From Paenibacillus sp. SYP-B4298 (GTDB lineage Bacteria; Bacillota; Bacilli; Paenibacillales; Paenibacillaceae), in contig NZ_CP115484.1 in assembly GCF_027627475.1 (NCBI RefSeq), forward strand, positions 4,844,501-4,908,500: DNA of 64,000 bases, read 5' to 3'. The notes beneath the pieces are model-generated. The model did not search any database. It was given only the letters and a program-made list of their open reading frames with translations, and had not been told where the DNA came from. This document shows, in pieces, positions 33,804 to 41,676 of this stretch (positions are counted from its first letter, which is position 1; every line of letters starts with the position of its first letter). Position numbers and translations under genes: made by a program.

Positions 33804-35051
33804 ATGAGTACATATGAGCAACGCAGAGCAGACATCTACGAGCCGCTGCGCCAGGAGGGGCTGTTCACCTGGGACTGGATGTACGGGGAAGAGTACGCCC
33901 TGGCATCCATTCTCTGCGAGCCGCGTGCGATGTATGAGGAGCTGTCACAGGCCGCAGAGCGGCTGGGACGCATCTTCCAGCGGGTCAAGGAGGTGCTGCG
34001 GCGGGCGGAGGATGGACTGCTGCTGGAGCTGGGAGTTCCCGGATCAGCTCTGCAAGCGGTCAGGGAGTCCGTCTGGCAGGAGGTTCCGACTGTCATTGGT
34101 AGATTTGACTTCGCCTGGACAGCCGACGGGCCGAAGATGCTTGAGTTCAACAGCGACACGCCGACCGGTATTGTGGAGGCCTATGTGGTGAACGAGCGCG
34201 CCTGCCGCTACTACGGCGTTCCGAACCCGAACGCGGGCAAGGAGCACCATCTGCTGGAGGCCTTCCAGCAAGTGGGAGAAGCTTACCGCAGCAAGGGATA
34301 TCCCATCGATCGCATCGCCTTCACCGCCCTTGGCTGGCATGAGGAGGATGCGGCCACCGCCCGCTATCTGCTACAGCAGTCAGGATTTGCCCATGCCCGA
34401 TTCGTGGCGCTGGAGGAGCTGCGTGTGTATGAAGATCGATTGTGTCAGCTCACAGCCGAAGGCGAGCATGTGCCAATTGATCTGCTGTATCGACTGCATC
34501 CAATTGAGAAGCTCGCTGAGGAGCACGATGATGACGGCTATCCCACAGGCGAGCATGTGCTTGAGCTGATGGCGCAGCGCAAGCTGGCGGTGATTAATCC
34601 GCCGGATGCCTTTCTCATCCAGTCCAAGGCCGTGCAGGCGCTGATCTGGAGCCTCTATGAACAGCAGGCCTTCTTCGATGCACAGGAGCTGGGATGGATC
34701 GGGCGCTACATGCTGCCGACCTATCTGGACAACCGCTTTGCCGGGCGCGATCCCTATGTGAGCAAGCCGTTTCTCGGGCGCGAAGGCGGCGGTGTGACAC
34801 TCTATGACGCTTCTGGGGATGAGCTGGAACGGGATGGGGAGCTAGCCTATTGGGAGCAGCCGATGATCTATCAACAGGCTGTCCAGTTGCCTGTGCGTAC
34901 CGTTGAGACCTTGAGCGGGCCGTATGAGGGTCATGTACTCTGGGGTGTATATCTGATCGGCGGCCAGCCATCAGCCACAGTGGCGCGGATCGGCAGCCGC
35001 ATCACCAACAACCTGTCCTGCTTCGTGCCTGCTGCCATTCGGGAGCCATAA
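33804..35051 (+). CDS. Glutathionylspermidine-synthase-like ATP-grasp ligase (YjfC/YgiC family)
   Basis: A 415-residue ATP-grasp enzyme of the glutathionylspermidine synthase C-terminal family. Family marks are WTADGPKMLEFNSDTPTGIV, LIQSKAVQALIWSLYEQQ, YLDNRFAGRDPYVSKPFLGR followed by EGGGVTL, and the closing GIGR-like ARIGSRITNNLSCFVPAAI. The amidase domain of true bifunctional glutathionylspermidine synthase is absent, as in YgiC and YjfC, whose substrates are not settled. It probably ligates an amine or peptide to a carboxylate. It lies between a lipoprotein and a DUF350 membrane protein, which points to a modification at or near the membrane (inference). Confidence 0.9.
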   Translation: MSTYEQRRADIYEPLRQEGLFTWDWMYGEEYALASILCEPRAMYEELSQAAERLGRIFQRVKEVLRRAEDGLLLELGVPGSALQAVRESVWQEVPTVIGRFDFAWTADGPKMLEFNSDTPTGIVEAYVVNERACRYYGVPNPNAGKEHHLLEAFQQVGEAYRSKGYPIDRIAFTALGWHEEDAATARYLLQQSGFAHARFVALEELRVYEDRLCQLTAEGEHVPIDLLYRLHPIEKLAEEHDDDGYPTGEHVLELMAQRKLAVINPPDAFLIQSKAVQALIWSLYEQQAFFDAQELGWIGRYMLPTYLDNRFAGRDPYVSKPFLGREGGGVTLYDASGDELERDGELAYWEQPMIYQQAVQLPVRTVETLSGPYEGHVLWGVYLIGGQPSATVARIGSRITNNLSCFVPAAIREP

Positions 35052-35075
35052 TAATGATATGGGAGGTCATCTGCT

Positions 35076-35513
35076 TTGGATGAACAATGGGAGTATATTA
35101 GCAATTTTTTGATCTATCTTGCGGTGACGCTGCCACTGCTGGGCCTGGGGCTGGTAATCTTCATCCTGTCCACGCCTTACCGGGAATTCGCCATCATACG
35201 CGAAGGCTCCGACACGACTGACCCGCAGAAGATGGCAGCAGCCAAAGCAGTCGCCCACGACTTGAGCGGCAAAGTGATCGGCCTGGCGATTGTACTTGCC
35301 TCCGCCATCTATCATGCCGTCGGCATCACCGATCTGATCATGTGGGGAATGCTTGGCATCTTGTTCCAGGTGGCTATATTCTACCTGTTCGAGCTGCTCA
35401 CGCCCTTTCGCATTACGCGAGAGATTCCAGCGGGCAATGTGTCGGTTGCCATCTTCACCTCACGCCTGAGCATGGCGACCGGACTGCTGATGGCTGCACT
35501 GATCAGCTACTGA
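35076..35513 (+). CDS. DUF350 membrane protein (YjfL-like), TTG start
   Basis: A 145-residue protein with four predicted membrane segments arranged as two DUF350 repeats (first around FLIYLAVTLPLLGLGLVIF, second around GMLGILFQVAIFYLFELLTP). The start is TTG: GGGAGG lies 9 bases upstream and no in-frame ATG or GTG exists before the first membrane segment. It is the last gene of the cassette and is followed by a terminator. DUF350 genes accompany glutathionylspermidine-synthase-like genes in E. coli (yjfL with yjfC). Function is unknown. Confidence 0.88.
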   Translation: MDEQWEYISNFLIYLAVTLPLLGLGLVIFILSTPYREFAIIREGSDTTDPQKMAAAKAVAHDLSGKVIGLAIVLASAIYHAVGITDLIMWGMLGILFQVAIFYLFELLTPFRITREIPAGNVSVAIFTSRLSMATGLLMAALISY

Positions 35514-35551
35514 TGTGCCTTTCAGTACACGGATGATACGCTAGCCATAAA

Positions 35552-35594
35552 ATGAAGCCTTCCTCGCCACATATAGTGGGGTGGAAGGCTTCAT
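35552..35594. terminator. Bidirectional terminator between the yjf-like cassette and ilvE
   Basis: A 12-bp perfect stem (ATGAAGCCTTCC / GGAAGGCTTCAT) with inner pairing (CCAC/GTGG) lies between the convergent units. It is preceded by an A-run for the minus strand and followed by TGTCTTA. Confidence 0.7.
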
Positions 35595-35629
35595 GTCTTA
35601 GCATATCCATATCTTGCTTACGAGCTCGC

Positions 35630-36712
35630 CTACGCCTCAGCGCCCTTCAGCTCTACGACCCAACCGAACGGATCAGGGCGCTCGCCGCGCTGAATGCCTG
35701 TCAGCTCGTTGTACAGTCTGGACGACAGCTCGCCCGTCTGCCCGCCGCCGATCACAATCTTGCGGCCCTGCCAGTTCAGCTCGCCCACAGGCGAGATCAC
35801 AGCCGCGGTGCCCGTGCCGAACGCTTCGATCAGCTCGCCGCGGTCATGCGCCTCGAACAGTTCCTCGATGGAGATGCGGCGCTGTACAACCTCCACACCC
35901 CAGCTCTCCAGCATCTGGATTACAGAGGCGCGTGTGATGCCCGCCAGAATACTGCCATTGAGCTCCGGCGTGACGATCTTGTCGCCCAGCTTGAAGAACA
36001 CATTCATGCTACCGACTTCCTCGATATACTTGCGATGTACACCGTCCAGCCACAGCACCTGGGAGTAACCCTCCTCGGTCGCCTTCTCCTGCGCCTTCAG
36101 TCCTGCCGCATAGTTGCCCGCCGTCTTGGCCTCACCTACGCCGCCTGCCACCGCACGAACGTAACGGGATTCGACATGGATCCGTACTGGATGAATACCC
36201 TCTGCATAGTAGGAGCCTACAGGCGAGAGAATGATCATGAACTTGTACTGCTGCGAAGGGGCGACGCCCAGCAGCGGCTCGGTCGCGATGACGAACGGAC
36301 GGATGTACAGTGAGGTTCCCTCCGCACTCGGCACCCAATCCTGGTCGACCAGCACCAACTGCTTGAGCGCCTCCAGTGCCAGCTCCTCGTCAATATCGGG
36401 GATGCTCATCCGCTCATTGGAGCGATTCAGACGCTTCAGATTCTGATCCGGGCGGAACAGCAGCAGCCGACCATCCTCCGTGCGATACGCTTTCAAGCCT
36501 TCAAAGATCGTCTGTCCGTAGTGGAATACCTTGGCTGCAGGATCAAGCGTAATCGGTTGGTAAGGCACGATGCGAGGGCTATGCCAGCCCCGGTCTCCGT
36601 CATAGTCCAGAATAAACATATGATCGGTGAAGCTGCTTCCGAAGCTGATCTTGCTTACGTCTGGTTTGGTCTTCTTCTCCGTGGCCAATTCAATGGAAAT
36701 GGAGTATGTCAT
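35630..36712 (-). CDS. ilvE: Branched-chain amino-acid aminotransferase
   Basis: Fold type IV PLP enzyme that exchanges the amino group between glutamate and leucine, isoleucine or valine. The 360-residue protein aligns along its length with Bacillus IlvE/YbgE: KISFGSSFTDHMFILDYDGD, the PLP-lysine region GEAKTAGNYAAGLKAQ, EVGSMNVFFKL and EAFGTGTAAVISPVGEL. MTYSISIELA is preferred as start, with GAGGAT about 10 bases upstream; an upstream TTG is the alternative. It is divergent from a LysR gene 126 bases away, which may control it. No T-box leader is visible. Confidence 0.95.
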   Translation of the reverse strand: MTYSISIELATEKKTKPDVSKISFGSSFTDHMFILDYDGDRGWHSPRIVPYQPITLDPAAKVFHYGQTIFEGLKAYRTEDGRLLLFRPDQNLKRLNRSNERMSIPDIDEELALEALKQLVLVDQDWVPSAEGTSLYIRPFVIATEPLLGVAPSQQYKFMIILSPVGSYYAEGIHPVRIHVESRYVRAVAGGVGEAKTAGNYAAGLKAQEKATEEGYSQVLWLDGVHRKYIEEVGSMNVFFKLGDKIVTPELNGSILAGITRASVIQMLESWGVEVVQRRISIEELFEAHDRGELIEAFGTGTAAVISPVGELNWQGRKIVIGGGQTGELSSRLYNELTGIQRGERPDPFGWVVELKGAEA

Positions 36713-36770
36713 ATTCGCAACATCCTCTGTCAATTAGATTTGTTAGTTGAATGATACCAATTCTTCTCGT

Positions 36771-36803
36771 ATATTGAAAATATCTGTTTTGTACATCTAT
36801 TAT
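36771..36803 (+). promoter_or_regulatory. Promoter of the LysR gene with a small dyad
   Basis: TTGAAA (36775-36780), a 17-base spacer and TATTAT (36798-36803). The -35 lies inside the palindrome ATATTGAAAATAT (36771-36783), an A/T-rich dyad in the divergent spacer that could be the LysR binding site. Confidence 0.55.
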
Positions 36804-36838
36804 ACCTTAAAAGTATAGCCCAAGGGGAGACAAAATAT

Positions 36839-37738
36839 ATGGATCTGCGTCAGCTTCGATACTTTCTTGCCGTGGCCCAGGAGGGTCAGGTTACGGCAGC
36901 GGCCAAGCTGCTCAATATGGAGCAGCCGCCGCTGAGCCGTCAGCTTAAACAGATGGAGGAGGAGCTTGGCGTCACCCTGTTCGATCGCAGCGGGCGTAGA
37001 CTCAAGCTGACTCCAGCGGGAGAACTGCTCAGGGAACGTGCTGAGCAGCTTCTGCTGCAATATAATGAAACGGTCAAGGAGGTGCAGGAGCTGGACGAGG
37101 GCGTGCAAGGGGTGCTGGCGATCGGCGCCGTCGTCTCCTGTGTCTCCCTGCTGCCGCCTGCCATCGACAAGTTTCGGCGCAGATACCCCCAGGTATCCTT
37201 CAAAATTCGCGAAGGTGACCATTCACTGCTCGGCAGCCAGTTGGAGAAGCGGCAGATCGAGCTGGTCGTAGCTCGCCTGCCATTCGAGGCGGGATTCGAC
37301 TCCCAGCACTACGCCGTGCTGCCGCTTCCTTCCGACCCTTTCGTCGCGATCCTGCCTACCCAATGGTCGGAGTATGATGGACGAGAGTCGATCATCCCGT
37401 CCGAGCTGGCGCGTCATCCGTTCCTGTCGCTGAAGAGCGATCAGACGACGGGCATGCATGAGCGCGTCATGTCGGAGTTCCGCATGGCGGGCGTTCAGCC
37501 GTCCATCCTCTGCGAGTGCTCCAGTGTAGTGATCATTATCGCGCTGGTTGCTGCTGGCCTGGGAGCCACTATATTGCCCAAATCCGTCATGACCTCAGCA
37601 CTGTTCAACAACGTGCGCATGCTGGATATGGAGCAGGCGGATTTCCACTCCGAAGTGGGCATCGTCTGGCTCAAGGAGCGCTACCTGTCGCGGAGTGCGC
37701 GTAATTTTATCGAGGTGTTCTCAGAGGGGGCTAATTAA
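36839..37738 (+). CDS. LysR-family transcriptional regulator
   Basis: A 299-residue LysR-type regulator. The N-terminal HTH (MDLRQLRYFLAVAQEGQVTA, then AAKLLNMEQPPLSRQLKQME) is followed by a substrate-binding effector domain (about 90-295). Residues such as LAIGAVVSCVSLLPPAIDKF are typical of the BenM/CatM group that opens with this kind of stretch. The ATG follows AAGGGGAG. It is divergent from ilvE and followed by an unrelated MerR gene. The ligand is unknown; ilvE and itself are the obvious targets. Confidence 0.93.
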   Translation: MDLRQLRYFLAVAQEGQVTAAAKLLNMEQPPLSRQLKQMEEELGVTLFDRSGRRLKLTPAGELLRERAEQLLLQYNETVKEVQELDEGVQGVLAIGAVVSCVSLLPPAIDKFRRRYPQVSFKIREGDHSLLGSQLEKRQIELVVARLPFEAGFDSQHYAVLPLPSDPFVAILPTQWSEYDGRESIIPSELARHPFLSLKSDQTTGMHERVMSEFRMAGVQPSILCECSSVVIIIALVAAGLGATILPKSVMTSALFNNVRMLDMEQADFHSEVGIVWLKERYLSRSARNFIEVFSEGAN

Positions 37739-37761
37739 TCGGAAATCTAGAAATTCTGCTC

Positions 37762-37792
37762 TTTACCTGTACGCGGCGTGAAGGTTTACACT
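37762..37792 (+). promoter_or_regulatory. MerR-type promoter with 19-base spacer and dyad
   Basis: TTTACC (37762-37767) and TACACT (37787-37792) are 19 bases apart, the overlong spacing typical of MerR-activated promoters. The spacer carries the dyad ACCTGTACG-CGG-CGTGAAGGT (7 of 9 positions pair). The MerR-type gene starts 28 bases downstream, so it probably controls itself. Confidence 0.72.
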
Positions 37793-37820
37793 AGGGGAGA
37801 ATTCAGGGAGGTGAACGGCA

Positions 37821-39008
37821 TTGAAGATACGAGAAGCAGCGCGGGTGCTGGGCGTCTCCGCCCGAACCATTCGCTATTATGAGGAGAAGGGGCTGCTGAC
37901 CCCGGCGAAGGAGCATCAGAGCGGCTACCGTGTATTCACCGCAGAAGATATAGAGCGACTGAAGCTCATCATCGCCCTGCGGCAAGCCGGAATGAAGACT
38001 GCCAGTATTGCCGAGGCGCTGGCTTCCGGCCTTCAGCAGACACAACATGCGACCGATACGCTGCGCTTGCTGCTGCAACAGCACCGCTCGGAAACCATGC
38101 AGCTCTGGCTATCACTGCGCCAGCAGCTAGAGACGACGGAGGGGCTACTCCAGTTGCTGGAGCTGGCGCCTGCAGAGACGATCCCGATAACGGATATGTT
38201 TAGGCAGGCTCAGGATGCGAGAGTGATTAGTGAGCAACGGGGCAATTGGCAGGATCACTGGAATTATGACCGGCTTGCCGCCGAACACGACCAGATGGTA
38301 CTGCGTGGCGAGGGCATATATCGCTATTATGAAGAAGCGTTGGCAGCGACCGTATCCAGATTGGCTCCGGTTGCAGGTGAGAGCGGGATTGATCTTGGAA
38401 CAGGCACAGGCAATCTGGCTGGCAGGCTGCTGGCGCTCGGAGCGACGATGTCTGCGATCGATCAGTCTCCGGCGATGCTCGCGCAGGCAGCGAGCAAATA
38501 CCCACAGCTTGAGACTCGGCTCGGCAACATGCTCGCTATTCCCTATATCGAAGGCAAGTTCAACTTTATCGCCTCCAGCTTCGCCTTTCGACATCTGTCG
38601 AAGGATCAGCAGATACTGGCGCTGGAGGAGATGCACAGAGTGCTGCGCCCTGGCGGGCGAATCTGTCTGGTCGATCTGATCTCGCCGCCAGCCTCAGCCG
38701 TGTCCTCGGACTCAACCGCAGATCCCGTTGGGCGAAAGGTTGACGTGCCCGGCGCGAGCTCATCAGTCCAGTCAGACACTACTGCGCGAGAGAATCCTCC
38801 CGCCTCAGTACGTGCAGCAGCCGTCCCGAACGGCTCGGTTATCTGTGGCGAACAGCTATCCCCTGGTGAAGCGGATGCGCACCAGATGACACGCCTGCAC
38901 ACAGCACTGCGCCCAGCGCTCAAGTGGCTGACCCATCATCACTATGATGTGGAATTGCAGCCATTGTGTACGAATCTATACCTTCTATATGCCGTTCAGT
39001 CTCCCTGA
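37821..39008 (+). CDS. MerR regulator fused to a SAM methyltransferase
   Basis: A 395-residue fusion. Residues 1-70 are a MerR HTH (MKIREAARVLGVSARTIRYY and SGYRVFTAEDIERLKLIIAL), followed by a helical coiled linker (about 75-125). From about 140 on is a class I methyltransferase with motif I GIDLGTGTGNLAGRL, NMLAIPYIEGKFNFIASSFA, and HRVLRPGGRICLVDLI. A low-complexity insert of about 55 residues (roughly 290-345) separates the last motif from the C-terminal strand YDVELQPLCTNLYLLYAV. The start is TTG with GGAGGTG 7 bases upstream. The methyltransferase may inactivate a compound that the MerR part senses; this is inference. It is followed by a second methyltransferase 39 bases later. Confidence 0.88.
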   Translation: MKIREAARVLGVSARTIRYYEEKGLLTPAKEHQSGYRVFTAEDIERLKLIIALRQAGMKTASIAEALASGLQQTQHATDTLRLLLQQHRSETMQLWLSLRQQLETTEGLLQLLELAPAETIPITDMFRQAQDARVISEQRGNWQDHWNYDRLAAEHDQMVLRGEGIYRYYEEALAATVSRLAPVAGESGIDLGTGTGNLAGRLLALGATMSAIDQSPAMLAQAASKYPQLETRLGNMLAIPYIEGKFNFIASSFAFRHLSKDQQILALEEMHRVLRPGGRICLVDLISPPASAVSSDSTADPVGRKVDVPGASSSVQSDTTARENPPASVRAAAVPNGSVICGEQLSPGEADAHQMTRLHTALRPALKWLTHHHYDVELQPLCTNLYLLYAVQSP

Positions 39009-39047
39009 ACATACCGATCAGTCTAAATAGAAGGGAACATCTCAATC

Positions 39048-39734
39048 ATGTCTAATCAATTGCATATCTATAATGAACAGGCCGACCAATACCATCAGTT
39101 GGTCGCCCGGCAACCGAATCTGGCCCCCCTATTGCACGAGATTCGCCCGCTGAATGAGCTGGAGGTGGCTGAGCTGGGCGCTGGAACCGGACGCCTGACC
39201 CTGCCGCTGGCGAGCGGCGCAGCCTTCGTGACGGCGCTGGACGCTTACCCTGCGATGCTGGAGGTGAACGTGCGACGGCTGGCAGCAGCCGGACTCACCA
39301 ATTGGCGCACAGCCGTCGCCGACCACCGCGAGCTTCCCTTGGCTACGCACAGCGTAGACCTTGTTGTCGCCGGGTGGAGTCTATGCTACCTGGTCCATGC
39401 TGGCGTGCCCGAAGCTACCTCCAACCTCGCTCGCATAATGGAGGAGATCGATCGCGTCTTGCGACCCGGCGGAACCGTCATCATCATAGAGACATTGGGC
39501 ACTGGCCTCGCGGAGCCGCAGCCGCCGGACGAGTTGGCTGATTATTACGCCGCATTATCAGACGTCTATGGGTTCGAGCATCGCTGGATACGTACCGATT
39601 ATGTATTTGATAATGCCGAGCAGGCTCAGGAGCTGACCTCCTTTTTCTTCAGTGAAGAGGTAGCCGCACGAGCCGCAGCACAGAAGTCCGCCGTCGTACC
39701 GGAATGTGCAGGAATTTGGTGGAAGCATAAGTGA
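39048..39734 (+). CDS. Class I SAM-dependent methyltransferase
   Basis: A 228-residue methyltransferase with motif I VAELGAGTGRLTLPLASG, the acidic end of strand 2 TALDAYPAMLEVN, SVDLVVAGWSLCYLVH, and a post-motif RVLRPGGTVIIIETLGTG. It lies downstream of the MerR-methyltransferase fusion and is probably cotranscribed with it. Its last codons (GIWWKHK) recur 1.27 kb downstream as the end of a decayed copy (40934-41011), with an AT-rich insertion between. The substrate is unknown. Confidence 0.9.
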   Translation: MSNQLHIYNEQADQYHQLVARQPNLAPLLHEIRPLNELEVAELGAGTGRLTLPLASGAAFVTALDAYPAMLEVNVRRLAAAGLTNWRTAVADHRELPLATHSVDLVVAGWSLCYLVHAGVPEATSNLARIMEEIDRVLRPGGTVIIIETLGTGLAEPQPPDELADYYAALSDVYGFEHRWIRTDYVFDNAEQAQELTSFFFSEEVAARAAAQKSAVVPECAGIWWKHK

Positions 39735-39817
39735 AGCACCCTTGCATAGGGGGCTTGATCGTTCAGATTAGGAGCTCCTTGGGGTGAACCAAACAGATAC
39801 TTCTTATCTGTAGCCGC

Positions 39818-40009
39818 TTATTTCGTTAACTTGGAGGTTAGAATAATAGAGGTTAGAAAGGAAAGCTGAATCGAAATAACGACACAGAGGGCGATCAGGA
39901 TCAGGGTATCTGTATCGCCATTTCCACTCCCACTGAGGAGCACTGCAACTAATACCCATAATCCAATGGTGATCATTAGAGATAGCAGAAAGACAAGCAA
40001 TCGTTTCAA
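39818..40009 (-). CDS. Small two-helix membrane protein
   Basis: A 63-residue hydrophobic protein with two predicted membrane segments (LLVFLLSLMITIGLWVLVAV and LILIALCVVISIQLSFLTSI) separated by a short polar loop SGSGNGDTD. The start is TTG after a G-rich stretch and is uncertain. It is the last gene of an AT-rich minus-strand set behind the YvaD-like and SMR genes. No family is recognised. Confidence 0.5.
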   Translation of the reverse strand: MKRLLVFLLSLMITIGLWVLVAVLLSGSGNGDTDTLILIALCVVISIQLSFLTSIILTSKLTK

Positions 40010-40083
40010 CCTAACCCCCCCAGTTCATAAATATTACGAAGGGGTCGCAAACTGCAACCCCTCCGATGAAGATAAGTCAACGA

Positions 40084-40479
40084 TTAAGATACTTTACTGT
40101 AACCACTCATTACGGTTCTCAGAAAAAATAAAGGGTAGATTAATAAATATAGGTTAAATGCCCACCAGTACGGATCAAAATCGTTGGCAAATGCCCAAAA
40201 AGCAATCGCTTGAAGTCCAGAGCAAAAGGTGAGGACAAGCGATATTAGCGCCCAAGGTCTCCAAGACGGTCGGTTTTTTCTAAATAAATACAAGCTGCTA
40301 AGGCCAGTGATTGAGATTAGGATGTCGAGAGGAAAGAACGACCAGTTCCAGTGAATCATAATAGGGTTGTTGTAATCCTTGAACGCCATCGACTCTGGAA
40401 TGATATGAAAATAAGTTACAATCCAATAGACAATGAATCCAATATCTGTGACTAAGAAAAAAGGTTTTAAGAGCTTCAT
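40084..40479 (-). CDS. YvaD-like four-helix membrane protein (DUF5360 type)
   Basis: A 131-residue integral membrane protein with about four segments (FFLVTDIGFIVYWIVTYFHI; ILISITGLSSLYLF; PWALISLVLTFCSGLQAIAF; AFNLYLLIYPLFFL). The pattern, with WNWSFFPLDILISITGL and NDFDPYWWAFNLYLLIYPLF, resembles B. subtilis YvaD, which sits next to the SMR gene yvaE as here. The ribosome site is TGGAGAG. The function is unknown; cotranscription with the SMR pump suggests a link. Confidence 0.72.
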   Translation of the reverse strand: MKLLKPFFLVTDIGFIVYWIVTYFHIIPESMAFKDYNNPIMIHWNWSFFPLDILISITGLSSLYLFRKNRPSWRPWALISLVLTFCSGLQAIAFWAFANDFDPYWWAFNLYLLIYPLFFLRTVMSGYSKVS

Positions 40480-40544
40480 TTATTCTCTCCAGAATTAGAA
40501 TTTAAAGGCGCGACTCATTAGCAACAAGGGAGTGTTGCGATTGG

Positions 40545-40871
40545 CTAGCTGCTGGTCCCTTCGCTCAAGTTCAAAGTAACAACCCCTATAATAATCAGAA
40601 GGATTGCAATGACCTTGGCTAAGGACAATTGCTCATTAAAATAAAATAGACCCATAACGGAAATGATGACGATCCCCATCCCCGACCACACGGCATAAGC
40701 AACAGATACTTCGATTCGTTTAAGAGCCAGGGTTAAAAATACTAGACTGGTCAAGTATAAGACTAATAACAGTATGCTGGGAACTAAGTTGGTGAACCCG
40801 TCTGACAGCTTCATGCTAGTCGTTCCCGCTACTTCGAAGATAATGGCCAGACCGAGATATATCCATTGAAT
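40545..40871 (-). CDS. Small multidrug resistance (SMR) efflux protein, probable ATT start
   Basis: A 108-residue, four-helix SMR drug/proton antiporter. The frame contains the whole family including IQWIYLGLAIIFEVAGTTSM at the N-terminus, whose essential glutamate (codon 13, E14 of EmrE) lies upstream of the first in-frame ATG (40814). The normal family start aligns with an ATT codon (40869-40871), 8 bases after AAGGGGG. No ATG, GTG or TTG exists in frame there. Later features are VSVAYAVWSGMGIVIISVMG and FNEQLSLAKVIAILLIIIGV. It resembles YvaE. An ATT start or an inactivating start mutation are both possible. Confidence 0.82.
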   Translation of the reverse strand: MQWIYLGLAIIFEVAGTTSMKLSDGFTNLVPSILLLVLYLTSLVFLTLALKRIEVSVAYAVWSGMGIVIISVMGLFYFNEQLSLAKVIAILLIIIGVVTLNLSEGTSS

Positions 40872-40915
40872 ATCAATCGCCCCCTTATCTATACTAATAA
40901 AATTCCATAAAATAA

Positions 40916-40945
40916 ATCATACACCAATAATACCTTGTTCGGCAA
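40916..40945 (-). promoter_or_regulatory. Promoter of the SMR-YvaD set
   Basis: On the minus strand TTGCCG (40940-40945), an 18-base spacer and TATGAT (40916-40921), 45 bases before the proposed ATT start. Confidence 0.5.
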
Positions 40946-41011
40946 AAATCCGTTCTTGAGCAAAATCAGTACCTTAACGCCTCAGGAATTTGGTGGAAGC
41001 ACAAGGTGTAA
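40934..41011 (+). pseudogene. Decayed 3' end of a methyltransferase
   Basis: In one frame the sequence reads RQKSVLEQ, then NASGIWWKHKV and a stop. This mirrors the C-terminus of the upstream methyltransferase (AAQKSAVVPECAGIWWKHK). At DNA level a 22-base stretch (AGGAATTTGGTGGAAGCA, one mismatch, AAG) is shared between 39710-39731 and 40984-41005. No 5' part is left. It marks the right edge of the AT-rich insertion. Confidence 0.6.
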
Positions 41012-41064
41012 CAAAATGAAGAGCTGCTGCGTCTATAGGATACAGACTGATACAAGGCAGGTGT

Positions 41065-41643
41065 ATGATGCCTCAATCCTCTCGCCGCAGCCGGCTCATA
41101 ATGCGCCTCGCTCTGCTTGCTCTGATCGCTCTGGCTACCGCGCTGTATCCCAGCATTTCAGCCAGATTGTATTTTAAAGTGGAAGACAGCGAGCCGGCCA
41201 TGAAGCAGGCTATCGAGCAAATGACGAACGAAAACATCCACATACAGCGCGTGGCTCAGCTTGATAACCGTCGCTTCGCCCTGTTCACCACAGGGGATGC
41301 AATGGGCAGCGCGGCATTCACGCAAGGTCCCAACGGCAAGCTCAAACTGGACTCAACCAGTGGTGTTGGCAGCGGTGCGATCCCATACCAGATTGTGACC
41401 ACCAATAAGGGGCAATACATTATGTATGCTGGCAATCATACGGACGAGCTGCATCGATTCATTCTATTTGTAGAGGATGAGCGCTACGAGATGATCCTGC
41501 CAGAGGAGCCTTATGTGATTATGTTCGAGCCCCTCATCCGTGAGACAGAGCTCACTTACCCCACAGCCGCGATCTCCTTCGACCAGGACGGAAACGAGAC
41601 GGGCAGAATCAATCTTCCGAGCAGCTATGTGCTGACGGAGTAG
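41065..41643 (+). CDS. Membrane-anchored protein of unknown function
   Basis: A 192-residue protein with one N-terminal membrane anchor or uncleaved signal (LIMRLALLALIALATALYPS) and an extracytoplasmic domain of about 160 residues. The domain is strand-rich: RVAQLDNRRFALFTTGDAMG, YQIVTTNKGQYIMYAGNHTD and RFILFVEDERYEMILPEEPY. No catalytic motif or family is recognised. The ribosome site is weak (AAGGCAGG) and the ATG at 41068 is an alternative. It has no operon partner; a 28-base repeat follows the stop. Confidence 0.65.
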   Translation: MMPQSSRRSRLIMRLALLALIALATALYPSISARLYFKVEDSEPAMKQAIEQMTNENIHIQRVAQLDNRRFALFTTGDAMGSAAFTQGPNGKLKLDSTSGVGSGAIPYQIVTTNKGQYIMYAGNHTDELHRFILFVEDERYEMILPEEPYVIMFEPLIRETELTYPTAAISFDQDGNETGRINLPSSYVLTE

Positions 41644-41676
41644 CACGCGAATACATTACAGTACATACTTGACGGC

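Noticed and set aside
36713-36733. Longer ilvE start at the upstream TTG
   Set aside because: The extra seven residues do not match the family N-terminus, and the ribosome site lies inside them.
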